Of a DNA stretch of 64,000 nucleotides, positions 12,329-23,506 are shown in pieces. The notes below the pieces were generated by a model. That model ran no database searches and was not told where the DNA came from. It saw only the letters and a list, made by a program, of their open reading frames with translations. Source of the DNA: Lactarius indigo (lineage: Eukaryota > Basidiomycota > Agaricomycetes > Russulales > Russulaceae); NCBI GenBank assembly GCA_025766275.1, contig JAFKAC010000067.1, positions 124,001-188,000 on the forward strand, written 5' to 3'. Each line of letters starts with the position of its first letter. Position 1 is the first letter of the stretch. Position numbers and translations under genes: made by a program.

Positions 12329-12663
12329 TGTCACGGTTCCAGTGGACCGTCGTGACTTAGTTGTTTTCAGGTGCGGGAGTTGCGGTAGATGGCAACAAAA
12401 GATGGTTACTTGGCACACTCAAAGAGTTTGCAAGTGAGAGGGAACAAGCTAGATTCAATGGACTAAGAGTAGACAAGCTGCTACTACCTTACTACTGGGT
12501 CTTTTATATTGTACAAACTGGTGTTTATCGTGACTATTTTCTATAATTACAAAGCTCCTTTTGAGCTGGCAGAGTCATGGCCTACGTGGCAAGAAGTAAG
12601 AATGTGCTGGCAATTGATTGTTATACGTGTCATTGTGTGACTGTGATGTCACGGGTCATGACA
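12329..12663 (-). repeat. 5' LTR of gypsy B (family LTR6)
   Basis: 335 bp, opening TGTCACGGTT and closing CATGACA in plus orientation. It is homologous to the 435-bp solo LTR at 44833-45267. It lies upstream of gypsy B gag in the minus orientation, so it is taken as the 5' LTR. The flanks (TCTTA and AAGAC) do not match, as expected if the partner LTR is elsewhere. Confidence 0.7.
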
Positions 12664-12833
12664 AAGACACCATGGTCCATTTAAAGTCCTGTCCTCCTGG
12701 GGAGTAAATTGTAAACTCTGACTCCCAAAGACATGGTGTATTCATCCAGTCATCCACAACTCTTTGATCTCCCCATACAAAGAAAACACCATATATGGTC
12801 CTAACTTCACTTGACCACCCCCCAAAATTGTTC

Positions 12834-13150
12834 AAGGAGAGGACAAACACTATGAGGTTGAAAAGGTCCTGCAGTCCAAAGTATTGCCCAACAAGAAGGG
12901 CATACTTTATCTGATCAAGTGGAAGGGATACCCTGACATTGAAAACTCCTGGCTCCCCACTTCCCAAATGACCCACACCCAAGACCTTGTCCATCAATTT
13001 CACAAGGCCAACCCCAATGCCCCTAGATCCAAATCAACTAGTGCTAGTGGAATAGCACCTGGTCATGACTCAAGGCACTTAGAACTGGTCTGGGCCAGTC
13101 TGGCTTATGTCATCACCTTCCTAAAGGGGAAATCTGGAATCGGAGTTTGA
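12834..13150 (+). pseudogene. gypsy C integrase C-terminal chromodomain fragment
   Basis: A plus-strand remnant of a third gypsy family. The frame reads HYEVEKVLQSK, then LYLIKWKGYPDIENSW, which is a clear chromodomain with its aromatic residues (Y, W), followed by a short basic tail and a stop at 13148-13150. An upstream integrase core is not visible; the fragment begins just after the LTR6 copy ends. A purine-rich AAAGGGGAAA near 13122 may be the polypurine tract ahead of the downstream LTR-like segment. Confidence 0.75.
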
Positions 13151-13178
13151 ATTTTCGCTCTCCAACAATCATGTGATG

Positions 13179-13703
13179 TGTCATGTGATTACTCTGTCTT
13201 TCCAGGTCACATGCTGTGTGCATGAGTAACAATCAATGGTTGATTGTTTATCAATCAATGAAGATAACCAACCAAGTCACCACCCTTGGGAAATTCTACA
13301 TTGACTGTGGAATCACACCATTATGGTGTAATATGGCATCATCAACTGAAGTGCAGTCGTTCTATGTTTAAACCCTTTCTGATTGGACTCTATTATTAGT
13401 TATCTCTAGAATGTTCCTTTTCATAGCATTGCACAGTACCCAAGGACAGGCCTTAAGCCTGCCCTAAACCTATGCATAGACCATCCCCTGTAGTATATAA
13501 GCTAGTGCAATCTATTGGACAGTCCCTCAGACTATCCACTTGTGACATCTTCACTCTTGCCTCTAAGCTCCTTCAAGTGCCCCACTCCCTGTGTGCCACT
13601 ACTCCCCTTTGAGCCAAGATGCCTCCTCTTTGCCTTCAATGATCTCTCCATCTCCATCTTGCCTGCCATCATCTCCAACCTTATCCCTTGCTGTTGAGTG
13701 ACA
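13179..13703 (+). repeat. Probable LTR downstream of gypsy C (LTR10)
   Basis: A segment bounded by TGTCATGTGA and GAGTGACA (inverted TGTCA/TGACA) with a TATA block (TAGTATATAAG near 13490) in its second half. Position and ends fit a 3' LTR. No target duplication was found (TGATG against GTGAG), so the exact ends are uncertain. Confidence 0.5.
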
Positions 13704-13802
13704 GTGAGTTCTCTACAACCTGCACTATACAAAGAAACACCATCAACAGATAATACTTTCTGGTGTTTATATAATCTACACTAAGGTACAACAACCACCA
13801 CA

Positions 13803-14340
13803 CAGAAATAGCCTGCAATAACAATATGTCAGATAGCAACATTCCAAGCACAAAAACACAATCTCAGGCCTATGTGTTTCAACCAAGAATTTGCTCAAAT
13901 GGGAGGCATCAAAGAGGTCTGTGAGCAAAACAAAAATTACCTTCAGAAATGTATTAAATCTACCCTTGAGCTGTTCTCCATACCAATGCAACCCAATGAC
14001 ATCATTGCAAGCTGTGACACACCTGCTCAAATTATCATGTCAGGTAGAGTTTCAGATATTCAGAAAGGTATTCACACTTTCATGATAAACATTACTCAAA
14101 ACATTATCCAATCAAACTCAACTACACATCTAAACATTTGTGGCACCTTAGGACTCAATTAAGTGGGGCCAAATTCACTACTGACCCCTAACAGCATTGT
14201 AACATTTTCTGGAGAACTACTGACATATAACACTAAAGTAGTAATTGTCACATTGCACAACATGACCTATCTACCATGTCCTCCTGAATTTCCTTTGGTA
14301 GAGTAAACTGACTTCATGTTTTCTTATGAATGTGTTCCAT
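13803..14340 (+). other. Unrecognised ORF remnant after LTR10
   Basis: Open frames begin with an ATG near 13826 (MSDSNIPSTKTQ) and, one base off, at 13872 (MCFNQEFAQMGGIKEV), continuing through a TAA at 14160 into coding-like sequence up to about 14270. The position just after an LTR would suit a gag start, but I recognise no gag motif and no zinc knuckle. It is probably a frameshifted transposon gene. It ends where the left terminal repeat of the Harbinger-like element begins. Confidence 0.3.
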
Positions 14341-14811
14341 GATTAGGGTCTTTCAAAGTTCCCTTATATCAGTCCATGATTGGAACCATTATTACATTCA
14401 TTAAGCCCAATTTTGGTGGAAATCTTGTGAAAATTGTAAAAAATAATGAAATAAAAATGGACCAATAATGTCCAACTTTGAAACCCCCCTGAAAAAAAAT
14501 TAATAATGAGACCATAATGCATTCTTTGTAGTCTCCAGCAAACTTTCGGTCAGATCCACCTTTTCAATCTCCATGTTGTTCATTGCGTGGCTCCATCTGG
14601 CTCATCTGCATCTACCTTTTGATCATGCCAACCATTCCCCTTCACTGCAAGCTGCTCAATGGCCTGGATGATATTGACCGCTCATTCAAACGAGCGTGCC
14701 TTCACAAGTACCTTGAAGACTCTGGTGTTGATTTTTCTGTCACCCCAGCTTCTGATGTCAACACTGACTCAGATTTGGATTTGGAGCTCTCATCATTCTC
14801 CAGCCTCAGCA

Positions 14812-15423
14812 TGTTGATAAGTGACCCTTGCGCACTTAGCGGCTCGTACAGACCGGACTTGCAGCATGGACTGCTTTAGATTAGATTAATTGGACTAGTA
14901 GATTACTTACATTTTGATCTGTACAATCTAGCGCTGATCATTGCATCATGTATGACATCACTGTACCTTATGATATCATAGATCCAGACTCTGCGTTGTA
15001 TTCAACACCTTTGTACTTTCCTTTGTTCTATCTTTATCATGATATCATTATGATGTCATTTACTTCTGGACTCTCTTTGTTCTGCGCTCCTTGTTCTCCA
15101 TTAGCACACTCCTTTGTCCCACATGTAGAACAACGTCTCTTGTACTCTGTGACCCTATGTTACCTCTCTTGTACTAAGTGTCACTCTCCTGTATAGTATA
15201 AGTAGTAGGCTTGTACGCTCCTGGTCCACATCAGTTCCTCACTGTTGTGTGCCAGGTATGTTCCCTCCTCTCCAATGTAACATCAGTTCCTCACTGTTGT
15301 GTGCCAGACTTCCACTTTGCTTCACTCTACTTGACACCCCTGTGCTGCTTCCAGTCACCCTCTATATCTCACCACAGTACTATCAGTTCACTGTGAGTAT
15401 AGTTCCTATGTGTCTGTTCATCA
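14812..15423 (+). repeat. Solo LTR, family LTR2 (copy b)
   Basis: 612 bp with TGTTGATAAGTG and CTGTTCATCA ends and a perfect CAGCA target duplication on each side. It splits the transposase N-terminus. It keeps the TATA block and the doubled 26-bp repeat seen in copy a. Confidence 0.95.
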
Positions 15424-16555
15424 CAGCAGCCTCTCATCATTCTCATCAGATGATGACGATCAAGTGTCTCACCTTTCTCTTCCCCTCTCTGAGGTAGAGG
15501 ATGCATTTTATTCGAACAAGCAAGCTGAACTCGATTGACTACACCAAGAGATCCTCACTTCAAGGGTTTTGTGTGACAACCCTAAAATCAAGAAAGCTCC
15601 TCAAATACATCTCCTCAAACACTGGTGTGATGGTAACCTCAACCAATACCAATGCAAAATCCATGTTGATCCCAACACTTTTGATGGACTTGTCAAGACA
15701 ATCTGTGAACACCAAATTTTTGGCAACAACTCCAACATCCCCCAGAAGCCTGTTTCAACACAACTCACCATCTTTCTCTACTGTGCTGGTCACTATGGCA
15801 ATGCTGCAAGCCCTGAAGCCATTGGTCACTGGGCCAGTGTCAGTCCAGGGACTGTTTTCAACTGTACTAATAGAGTAATGCTTGCGCTGCTCTCTCTGCA
15901 TGACAAAGTTGTTCATCTGCCAACTTTGGAGGAGAAGGAGAGTGCTAAGGCCTGGGTAGCTGTGCAGGTTTGCCTGGAGTGGGCAAATGGGCACCTTATG
16001 GTGGACAGTACAAAGTTTCTGCTATTCCAGTGTCCTGGACTTCATGGCGATACCTGGTTTGACACAAACAAAAACTCTTCTCTTGACTGTCAGGTGAGCG
16101 TGATTGCTTTCAACATCTTTTTAAAGCTAATTTTGTGTCAGCTTGTGACACTACCGGACTCCCTGTGCATTGTTGACTATGCCATGGGACACATTGGTAG
16201 TGTTCATGACTCTTGGTCATTCCAGAGCACTTGCATCTTCAAGGAACATGATCACATCTTCACCCCAGGTGAGTGGATATGGGCAGACTCAGCATATCCA
16301 TCCAAGACCTGGTGTGTCTTGCCATTCAAGAAGCCAATCAGTGGAGAATTGACTCCAGATCAACAAATGTTCAACTATCATGTTTCCTGTGTAAGTCAAA
16401 TACACTTTCATCTTCAAACATTCTCAAAGGTGTTAGATTCGCATTCATTCTAAACATGCCATCGGGCTCCTCAAGGGTTGCTTCCAAGCTTTACGTGAAC
16501 TCTGAATACAAATATCCTCACCAAAGCAACACAAATGGGCTATCATCTTCATCTG

Positions 16556-17272
16556 TGTAACGTTACAGTAGGAACGTTCAGCTCAGCGTGAGCAAGTCTG
16601 GTCTTTCTATGTCAATGAGCGAGAGTTCAGCCGGCAATGGCAAGGTTTAAGTGGTTAACAAGGATCTCAGAGTATGACACAATACTCAAGATGTGAGTGG
16701 AGTTCAAGGGGTTCAAGAGGTTCGACGGTTCAGCAGAGAGTTACCCCAAGGGAATGGGAAAACAATGTATACTGTGATGGTAAAGAAGTCGAGTCTAAGG
16801 ATACAAGCTACCTAGGGCCACGACTTATATAGAAAAAGGTTTGTTTGTGCGGAACAAACAAATGGCGCAATCCGCAGCAAGCGTGAGAAGTAACACAGCA
16901 ATCCGCAGCAAGCGTGAGAAGAAAGTACAGCAATCCGCAGCAGGCACGGGAAAAAGAAGAAAGTGTGCACAGCTATCCGCAGTAAGTGTGAGAAGAAACA
17001 AGGATATAAAAGGCAAGTGAGACATGTCTCAGTTTTAACAAAAGTGAGACACCTGCCATAAAAGGATGCATTTAACCCAAGTATAGTAGTAATAAAGACT
17101 TATAAGAACAATGAGTGTCTCATTGTCTCACTTTGCACTAGGAGAGAATCTTAAGGCTCCTAGTGCACAGCAAGTCCAAGAAAGGGAAAGCCAAGAAAGG
17201 AAAGACTTTCCCGCGAACGCAAGTGTAAGTAAGAAACTAATAGTAAAGTCAAAACAAGTCCAGTCCGTAACA
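16556..17272 (-). repeat. Solo LTR, family LTR7 (copy a)
   Basis: 717 bp, TGTAACGTTACAG to CAGTCCGTAACA, flanked by a perfect ATCTG duplication. It is the reverse complement of the 689-bp copy at 59011-59699. It contains a short tandem array of an ATCCGCAGCAAGCGTGAGAAG-type unit (about 16870-17000), in which the unit repeats about four to five times with variation. It interrupts the transposase C-terminus. Confidence 0.93.
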
Positions 17273-17655
17273 ATCTGCTTGTGCATCATCCTCCATAACC
17301 TCATACTCCAACTTGAAGGAGGCAACTTCAATCCCAACTTTTGCAAACACCTTTGCAAAGCCAGAAGATGGGACATGCCAGATTTTAACAAGGAGGGAAA
17401 TGATGGTGAGTTGCAGCAGGCATGTTGATGAGTTGAGACCAACAGTCAACGGTTTTGCTGTTATGTTATGGGACAGTTATTTGATAGTTCTACCAGTGGA
17501 GCAGTACGACAGCCAGCATAATCAACTCCATTGCTTGTATTTAGACTATTCCTATGTGTTGTTGTGTGATGGTATCTGTTATGTTGAGTGAATGAACTAG
17601 TCTAATGCTGATAACCTTGATGACTACTATGGAGAAAGGGTTGTATGACTTGTAA

Positions 17656-19151
17656 CTAATTTCCAAGCTGAAAGTCCAAACTCTGGTCAACGCCAGATGA
17701 AGTCACAGAAAATGAATAGCTGTCAAAGTTAGCGTCTGGTATGGGGTATATGTCCATTTGAGTTGCTTGTCTGAAACTACCAGAGGCTGAAGAAAATGAC
17801 ATGCCACCAAGCGCAGCTTGAGGTGGGCCCTGAGCCTTAAGTTGGGTGAGCTCGAGCTGGTACTTCATCATCTGCTCCTGGTGATTGAATGCCTTATCCT
17901 GCATCCTCTCCTTGATGATGAGAGCCCTTTCTTTGGCGGCATATTGTTGACTATTGTGGTCTTGCTTGGCCTTGAACTCCATCCTCTGGCACTTTGCTGC
18001 AAGAGTTGTGGTCTTGAGATCCTGTGAACCCTTTGCAAGGTCAATGAGTTTGGTGTGCTCGCTAATCGATGCCTCCAAGGAATTTTCAACACATGTACGC
18101 TTGCTGGAATTCTTTTTCCCAGACCCTATACTCTTTGAACTTTGGCCAGCTGAGCTTGAAACAGATGGTGTCCAATGGTGGGCTAAGAGGTGTTGACCAT
18201 GTGCCAGCTTGAGAGCAATGGAATGACCAGACTGCTGCTCCAAGTCAGGCTCGTCTTCTGTCCCATCTAGAGTAAGGTCCTGTGATGCAATGTCAAGTTA
18301 AATACAGCCAATAGAACAACTGAATTATGTACCTTCAAGCTGCTGGCTTCACAGTCACTGGCAGCCATTCCAGTGTGCCCCACACCAGGATGCTGCACAT
18401 GGTTTTCTGCCTCCCACAAGCTGTCAGGTTCCTCATCACCAACAGCTCACAGGTCTTCTTCAGCAACTTCAGCATCTACTTGCACTTTGTCCTGATTTCC
18501 AAACAGGACTTTGAAGGCTTTGGTTTTGAGACCTTGACCAGGCTTGGATGACACCACTTGAGGGTTGAAACTAGGAAGAGTGCACCAAAATCCATGCAAA
18601 CGTTCCCAAACGGGAAACCCCTGTAAAAGTTTTTCTACAAGTATCACCAGTCAGTAATAATTAGTTGATAGCAAGATGTGATGCACCTAGGAGATTGCTG
18701 AGGGTGTCATTCTTCCAAATCTTGTCAACTGATAGCCCTGCACCCATTCTCCCAAGCTCCTGGTTGAACTCTCAGTACTTGCACTTCAAACTGATAGATA
18801 TCAGTCCTATTGCACCTCATATGTAGAGAGAGAAACTTACTGAGTGATCCAATTTTCATTGGCCTTGGCATACTTTTTTGTATCTTCTTTTACCTCTTTG
18901 TGGACCTTGGGATCAGTGTCAACAGAAAAGATGTATTCAGCCATCCTAGTGTAGAAGATAGATTTTGAGCCCTTAGCTACACAATGTGGCTGGTTTTCTT
19001 TCTTTGCCTCCTGTGATAAGTCGGAGAAAAGCTTTTGGCAATCCTCAGGGTTATCCTCTAGCCAATCAACAAGTCGGTCAGAGTGTGCATCATCCCATTG
19101 GACCCATATCCCCTTTTCGCCATGGGGATCTTGGGTATCGTCATCAGCCAT
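17656..19151 (-). pseudogene. Harbinger-associated Myb/SANT-like protein gene
   Basis: The partner gene of the Harbinger-like element, minus strand. Exon 1 (19151-18837) encodes MADDDTQDPHGEKG, then WDDAHSDRLVDWLEDNP, an acidic, trihelix-like Myb/SANT region of the type that recruits the transposase to terminal repeats (family knowledge). It ends at a clean GTAAGT donor. The next exon continues FNQELGRMGAGLSVDKIW and contains one in-frame TGA where Arg (CGA) would be expected. A later exon (WERLHGFWCTLPSFNP) leads to the C-terminal part at 18243-17656, rich in Lys/Glu/Gln and likely coiled coil (ERALIIKERMQDKAF). A second TGA occurs near 18447. The split structure makes precise exon ends uncertain. 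Confidence 0.7.
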
Positions 19152-19604
19152 GGGTTTCTTGCCTTGTTTGGCAGTGCACTACTGTCTAAAATGAGCACCG
19201 CATCACCTCCCAAAAGTCAAACAAGAAGACATCACCTTGGCCATGGTCTTGGTGCCTGGCTCGGTGCCAGGTGGGTTGGCTGCCAGAGTGGTCTTCACTT
19301 GTGCTTTGGACATGAGTGACTGAGTGGAGAGGCAACCAGAAGGCAGGAGGTAGAGACAGTCACAAAGACTGCCACATAGCACAAACTTGCATCTCTGAAA
19401 AATAAAACTCCGATTTTTTGGTTGCCATCCTTATGAGATCACAATAATGGTATTGCAGGATGTAGGAGCCCCCACCCATCCTTAAGACAAAAATTTGCAT
19501 TAATTGACCCATTTTTGATTTCCTAATCAATTTCTTTTCTGAAATAAGGGTTCTAAAAATGGTATGATAATGAGACAAAAATCAGAACTTTGAAAGACCC
19601 TATT

Positions 19605-20284
19605 AAAACATTGGCAAAAAATGTCAAGGCTCAGCAGTGCCTGTGATGCACAATGTGCACTGACTAAGGTCAAGATTCTGCTAAGTTGGAAAACACAGTG
19701 GCTAAGTGTGATCAATTGTTATAGCACAAGGTCAAAGCTTTGAAAATGGCTCCCACTTAAGAGAGACTTAGTCAAGGGGGTTAGAAGAAGAGACAGCACT
19801 CAGATGGATGACAAGGCAATGATATTTGCTAAAGAGAGATAAAGACAAGTCTGAGTGCTACTAGGTTTTTGTCTATGGTTTATATAGAGTTCTGACATGA
19901 ACATGACTAAGAGGTAGAAACATGTAGAATATGCTGGATGAGACATGAAACAGATATGAAACCAGTATCAGTCATCTGTGTATTAGTTGTGTAGAAGTAA
20001 TAGAAAAGAAGGAGAAGGAAGGAGAAAATAGTGGAATGTTCTGGTATGTTATGGGATTATGACAAAAAAGGTCTCTATCTATATGTATGAAAACTTCCGA
20101 TGATATGTGTCTCCATTCTTCTGCTGTGTACAATAACTTTGTATGATATGCCTCTATACTTCTTCACTAACAAGAATATCAATCAAAGGAGGGTTGAAAA
20201 CCCTTATACTACTGCACAACCAGCTCAACAACAAATAAATAAAGAAGAGAAACTTGATAAATGTTGCATGCACTGAAAGTATTT
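19605..20284. other. Noncoding interval between transposons
   Basis: No convincing gene. A TG-type start (TGTTATAGCAC near 19715) followed by GA-rich DNA and a TATA-like block (GTTTATATAGAG near 19878) is suggestive of another degraded LTR, but no matching end or target duplication was found. Confidence 0.4.
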
Positions 20285-20288
20285 TGGG

Positions 20289-20309
20289 AAGGGCCCCACA
20301 GGGGCCCTT
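20289..20309. repeat. Perfect 9-bp hairpin with ACA loop
   Basis: AAGGGCCCC, loop ACA, GGGGCCCTT: a fully paired 9-bp stem. It is near the distal part of the SINE-like segment. The role is unknown. Confidence 0.7.
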
Positions 20310-20506
20310 TCAAATTGCTAGTCTATATTATACATAAGGGCCAATACATTTTAAGACAAGAAGTAACTAGACTGGGGTTTGAACCCAGGCACTTTGAATA
20401 TAAACCAGGGATTGTGTAACACCATCACGACATCAGCTCAACTTGAGCTTGGATAAGGTGACAACTACTCAGCTAAGCATGTTATACAATGTATGTTATA
20501 CAATGT

Positions 20507-21115
20507 TGATGAACAGCACACAAGAAGAGCATACTCACAGTGACAAAGTGGACTGTGGTGAGATAGGCTAGGGTGGCTGGAAGGCAGCAACAGGGATGAA
20601 GTCAAGCAGGAGTGAAGCAGAAGTTGTCTGGCACACAGAGCAGTGAGGAACTGATAGTACAATTGAGGGAATAAGACATACCTGGCACACAGAGCAGTGA
20701 GGAACTGATGTGGACCAGGAGCATACAAGCCTACTACTTATACTATACAGAGGAGTGACACTACTACAAGAGAAGTAACATAGGGTCACACAATACAAGG
20801 GATGTTGTTCTACATGTGGGGCAAAGGAGTGTGCTAATGGAGAACAAGGAGCGCAAAACAAAGAAAGTCCAGACTAAGATGATATCATAGTGACATCACA
20901 ATAAAGATAACACTTGAAAGAGAACAAAGGAAGGAGTACAATGAGGAGTCCGGAATAGTCCATATGATGTCATTGTACAGTGATGTCATAGAAGTCCTAG
21001 ATTGTACAGATCAAACCAAATCTAATCTAAAGCGGTCCTAATTAATCTACAGCAGTCCATATCGGTAAGTCCGGTCCGTTAGAGCCGCTAAGTGCACAAG
21101 GGTCACTTATCAACA
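20507..21115 (-). repeat. Solo LTR, family LTR2 (copy c)
   Basis: 609 bp in reverse orientation (TGATGAACAGC to CACTTATCAACA), flanked by a perfect AATGT duplication. It lies inside LTR3a and has the duplicated 26-bp block. Confidence 0.95.
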
Positions 21116-21185
21116 AATGTATGGCACAAAGGCGCTTCTAGACACCAACAGATGCTAGAGACAAGACAGCAATGATCCTCTTGAG

Positions 21186-22457
21186 TGTAATGGTATGGAC
21201 TTATTACATACTGTGGATGACTCATGGCCGGTTATGACTACGGCCTGATAGTAGTATTAGTCATGGACTCTTACATCGCATCAGTCAGCATAGTAGTTTG
21301 CATGTGATTGTGACTCACTCATGTATGACTCATTCCTAGGATAGCTGTACTAGGGTTCAAGCTAGTTACGCTATTGGTTACCTATTGTTCTAGCAGCACT
21401 TTAAAGCCCACACGTATCTGTATAAGTAGTTGTCTCTGAAAACCAAGAGTCCCCATCTTGGTCTTCTTCAATCCACCTTCTTGACTCGTCATTTGTAGCG
21501 GTATGACTTATTGTGTACAACTAGACCAAGTAAAGTGTTAGTGAACTGAACTGGTAACATGCTCAAGCCTAGCATGGAGACAAGTCACACGCCGAACGTA
21601 CAGTCACTGCAGAGAGTATGCACACTTGAAGTCTTTATTCAAGACTAAAGGCAAGGTGATCACACAGTGGCATGCTGAGTGGAGAACCAAGAGGACAAGT
21701 TAATATTGGTGAAGAGAAAGGGAAGTACAAAGGAATGTGCACCTGAGTGGAGAACCAAGAGGACAAGTTGGTTCCACTCAGGACGCTACATAAGGGTTTA
21801 TATACTGTGCTGCGGCTGAGTTTGGATTACTATAGAACCTTATTACTAAAGGTAAGTGTAACAGTAATGAGTCAGACGCTGATGCGTCGTGTCTAATAAT
21901 AGCCTTATCTATTGTGCTGACTGATGCACAGTCATTAAGGCTGACAGAACAATGACGTGTCCTTATCTATGAGTCACAACCCTATGACAACATAGCCTAG
22001 AACTATCTAGAACCTTCCCTGCTTATCGTCCAATAAGAAACCATTATACTAATGAGGAAGGTGACTTAGAGAGGTAACATCCGATAAGGAAGTTACTATC
22101 TCAGGGTCACGTGCTTGTGGGTGCACATGTTGGCATCATGTGACTAACCATATTTAGATGTTTGAACGCAACATTGGAGACTTATATTTGTACCAAATAA
22201 ATCCATAAAAATATGGAAAAATAAGGCAAAAATAGAGCGTCCGTGACATCATTTGTCTGCCTTAGTCTTCGACTAAGAGCACTTCCACTTCTATCCACCA
22301 AGGGATAGGACTTCTTCATCATAGCTGCAGTGTGTGCCAGTGTGCCCCTGATTCAGCTCACATTGGGTTGACACGTGATCCCCATTCACCTTATCTTCGC
22401 TAAGTCAATTACACCTATTTCAAGTCCAAGTCAGACTAACGCCTGTGGAGTGTAACA
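21186..22457 (+). repeat. Solo LTR, family LTR4 (copy a), with nested LTR5
   Basis: Homologous to the uninterrupted copy at 31955-32460. It opens TGTAATGGTATGG and closes GGAGTGTAACA. The flanks are TTGAG and TTAAG, a 5-bp duplication with one transition. It lies inside LTR3a and holds LTR5 at 21494-22248. Confidence 0.85.
21494..22248. repeat. Solo LTR-like insertion LTR5
   Basis: 755 bp, TGTAGCGGTATGAC to CGTCCGTGACA, flanked by a perfect TCATT duplication. Comparison with the uninterrupted LTR4 copy at 31955 shows an exact empty site. It is the innermost layer of the stack. Confidence 0.85.
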
Positions 22458-22795
22458 TTAAGGATGCATTTGCGAAGTAAGGTGAAGAGAAGAGGAATAC
22501 AACAAGTGACAATTCAAGAAGACCAAGATGGCATATCTTGGTCTTCCTCTGCTATCCTAAATACATCTTGAGATGGGCTTTGAAGTGCTGTCTGTAAAGT
22601 GTCCAACAAGTCGTGTAAGTAATGCAATTCTAATACTACTACTACTTGTATTAGGGTCAAGTCATCATATCCACCTCAAGTCTGTGACATATTATGCCTT
22701 ACCAAAGGAGTCACAACCCAAGTAGGTAAGTGTCCACATCAGAAGCATGAATTGTAACAGATTGCCACTGCACCACCTGGTCCTGGATTCTATGA

Positions 22796-23506
22796 AGTGA
22801 ATTGTAAATATAATGCAATTAGATAGTGTTGCAACTGACAATTAACTTAAGAAATGAAATAGCTAAACATTTGAAAATATTTAAGAAGACAGATCACCTT
22901 ACAAGCCAGGGTGTTGATAAGAATGAATATATGATCTTGTAAGTACACTTAAGCCTTACAAAAATTATACAAGCCTTGTCTGAGATTTGAACAAATTTAG
23001 AGGACATGTTGGGCCCTCGTAATGCATTTGAAGGTTTGAAGGACAAAGATGCCCTACTCTAATTGAAACTTTAAAGAACACCCTCAATTCTTGTAATGGC
23101 TTTAGGGGCCCTCTTCTCATCCTTGTATTGGAATTAAAGACCATTTAATGCCTAATGACCCTTTAGATGGTTTACAAGAATTTTGAGCCTTTTAATATAA
23201 ACTCAATACTTTAGTTGTTAATTGCAAGGTCTTATGATATAGTGTGAGCCTTGTTCTAAATTTATTTAACTAAATGCTTTCTAATGATTTTACCTTTTTT
23301 GTGATGTGTAACTAGCTTGAACTCTAGTACAGCCTAGGAATGAGTTATACAGAGACCACAATCACATGTTAGTACTACTGTGCTAACTGATACATGAATA
23401 AGTTTATAAATAATCAAAGATGCCATAGTCATAACCAGTGAGTTACCAAGTAAACAAGCAGTCTGAAGTTCAAACCATAGCAGTCATAGATGGGGTAATT
23501 GAGATT
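22796..23506. other. AT-rich noncoding interval
   Basis: AT-rich sequence with short ORFs only and no CpG-rich or coding-like segment. I see no recognisable element ends apart from the SINE head at its left border. Confidence 0.5.

Larger units (their letters stand above)
5423..12663 (-). mobile_element. Ty3/gypsy retrotransposon B, degraded
   Basis: A second gypsy family, minus strand, running from a 335-bp 5' LTR (12329-12663) through gag, protease, RT, RNase H, integrase and chromodomain to a third ORF that ends against the LTR of A1. Two foreign solo LTRs sit inside it: 5482-6101 in ORF3 and 8225-8958 between RNase H and integrase. The frame is broken many times by stops. Its own 3' LTR is not visible; it was presumably displaced or lies beyond A1. 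Confidence 0.85.
14583..17428 (+). pseudogene. Harbinger-like DDE transposase, interrupted by two LTRs
   Basis: A transposase of the DDE_4 type that would catalyse cut-and-paste transposition. The N-terminus (DDIDRSFKRACLHKYLEDSG) is cut by a solo LTR at 14812-15423. The core follows at 15569-16453: YCAGHYGNAASPEAIGHWASVS, the first catalytic region LMVDSTKFLLFQCPG (near 15998), VDYAMGHIGSVHDSW, and GEWIWADSAYPSKTWC (third region, near 16280). A 48-bp GT-AG intron lies at 16094-16141 and another begins near 16392. Downstream HAIGLLKGCFQALREL ends at a TGA. After the second LTR (16556-17272) the C-terminus resumes with ICLCIILHNLI and stops at 17428. The two insertions and the stop make it non-functional. 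Confidence 0.85.
14345..19601 (+). mobile_element. PIF/Harbinger-like DNA transposon with both genes
   Basis: The element is bounded by a perfect 17-bp terminal inverted repeat (AGGGTCTTTCAAAGTTC at 14345-14361; its complement at 19585-19601). The flanks are ATT on both sides, a 3-bp target duplication of the length expected for this superfamily. It encodes a DDE transposase on the plus strand and a Myb/SANT-like protein on the minus strand, the standard Harbinger pair. Two solo LTRs (14812-15423 and 16556-17272) inserted later. Without them and their duplications the element is about 3.9 kb. Confidence 0.85.
20415..22759. repeat. Solo LTR, family LTR3 (copy a), with nested LTRs
   Basis: Opens TGTAACACCATCACG and closes AATTGTAACA, flanked by a perfect GATTG duplication that splits the SINE head between its A and B boxes. 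The LTR itself is broken by LTR2c (20507-21115) and LTR4a (21186-22457). It is homologous to the LTRs of gypsy E at 33821-34256 and 58169-58251. Confidence 0.85.
20285..22790 (-). mobile_element. tRNA-derived SINE, split by an LTR stack
   Basis: Removing the LTR insertion at 20415-22759 (target duplication GATTG) joins 22760-22790 to 20414-20285 on the minus strand. The joined sequence has a pol III A box TGGTGCAGTGG and, 30-40 bases on, a T-arm block GGGTTCAAACCCC matching a B box. Together these form a tRNA-like head. The acceptor stem does not pair well, so this is a SINE or tRNA pseudogene rather than a tRNA. A 9-bp perfect hairpin lies at its far end. The SINE 3' end and its own target duplication were not found. 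Confidence 0.55.

Noticed and set aside
20340..22795. A functional tRNA gene
   Set aside because: The acceptor stem does not pair, and an LTR stack of over 2 kb separates the A and B boxes.
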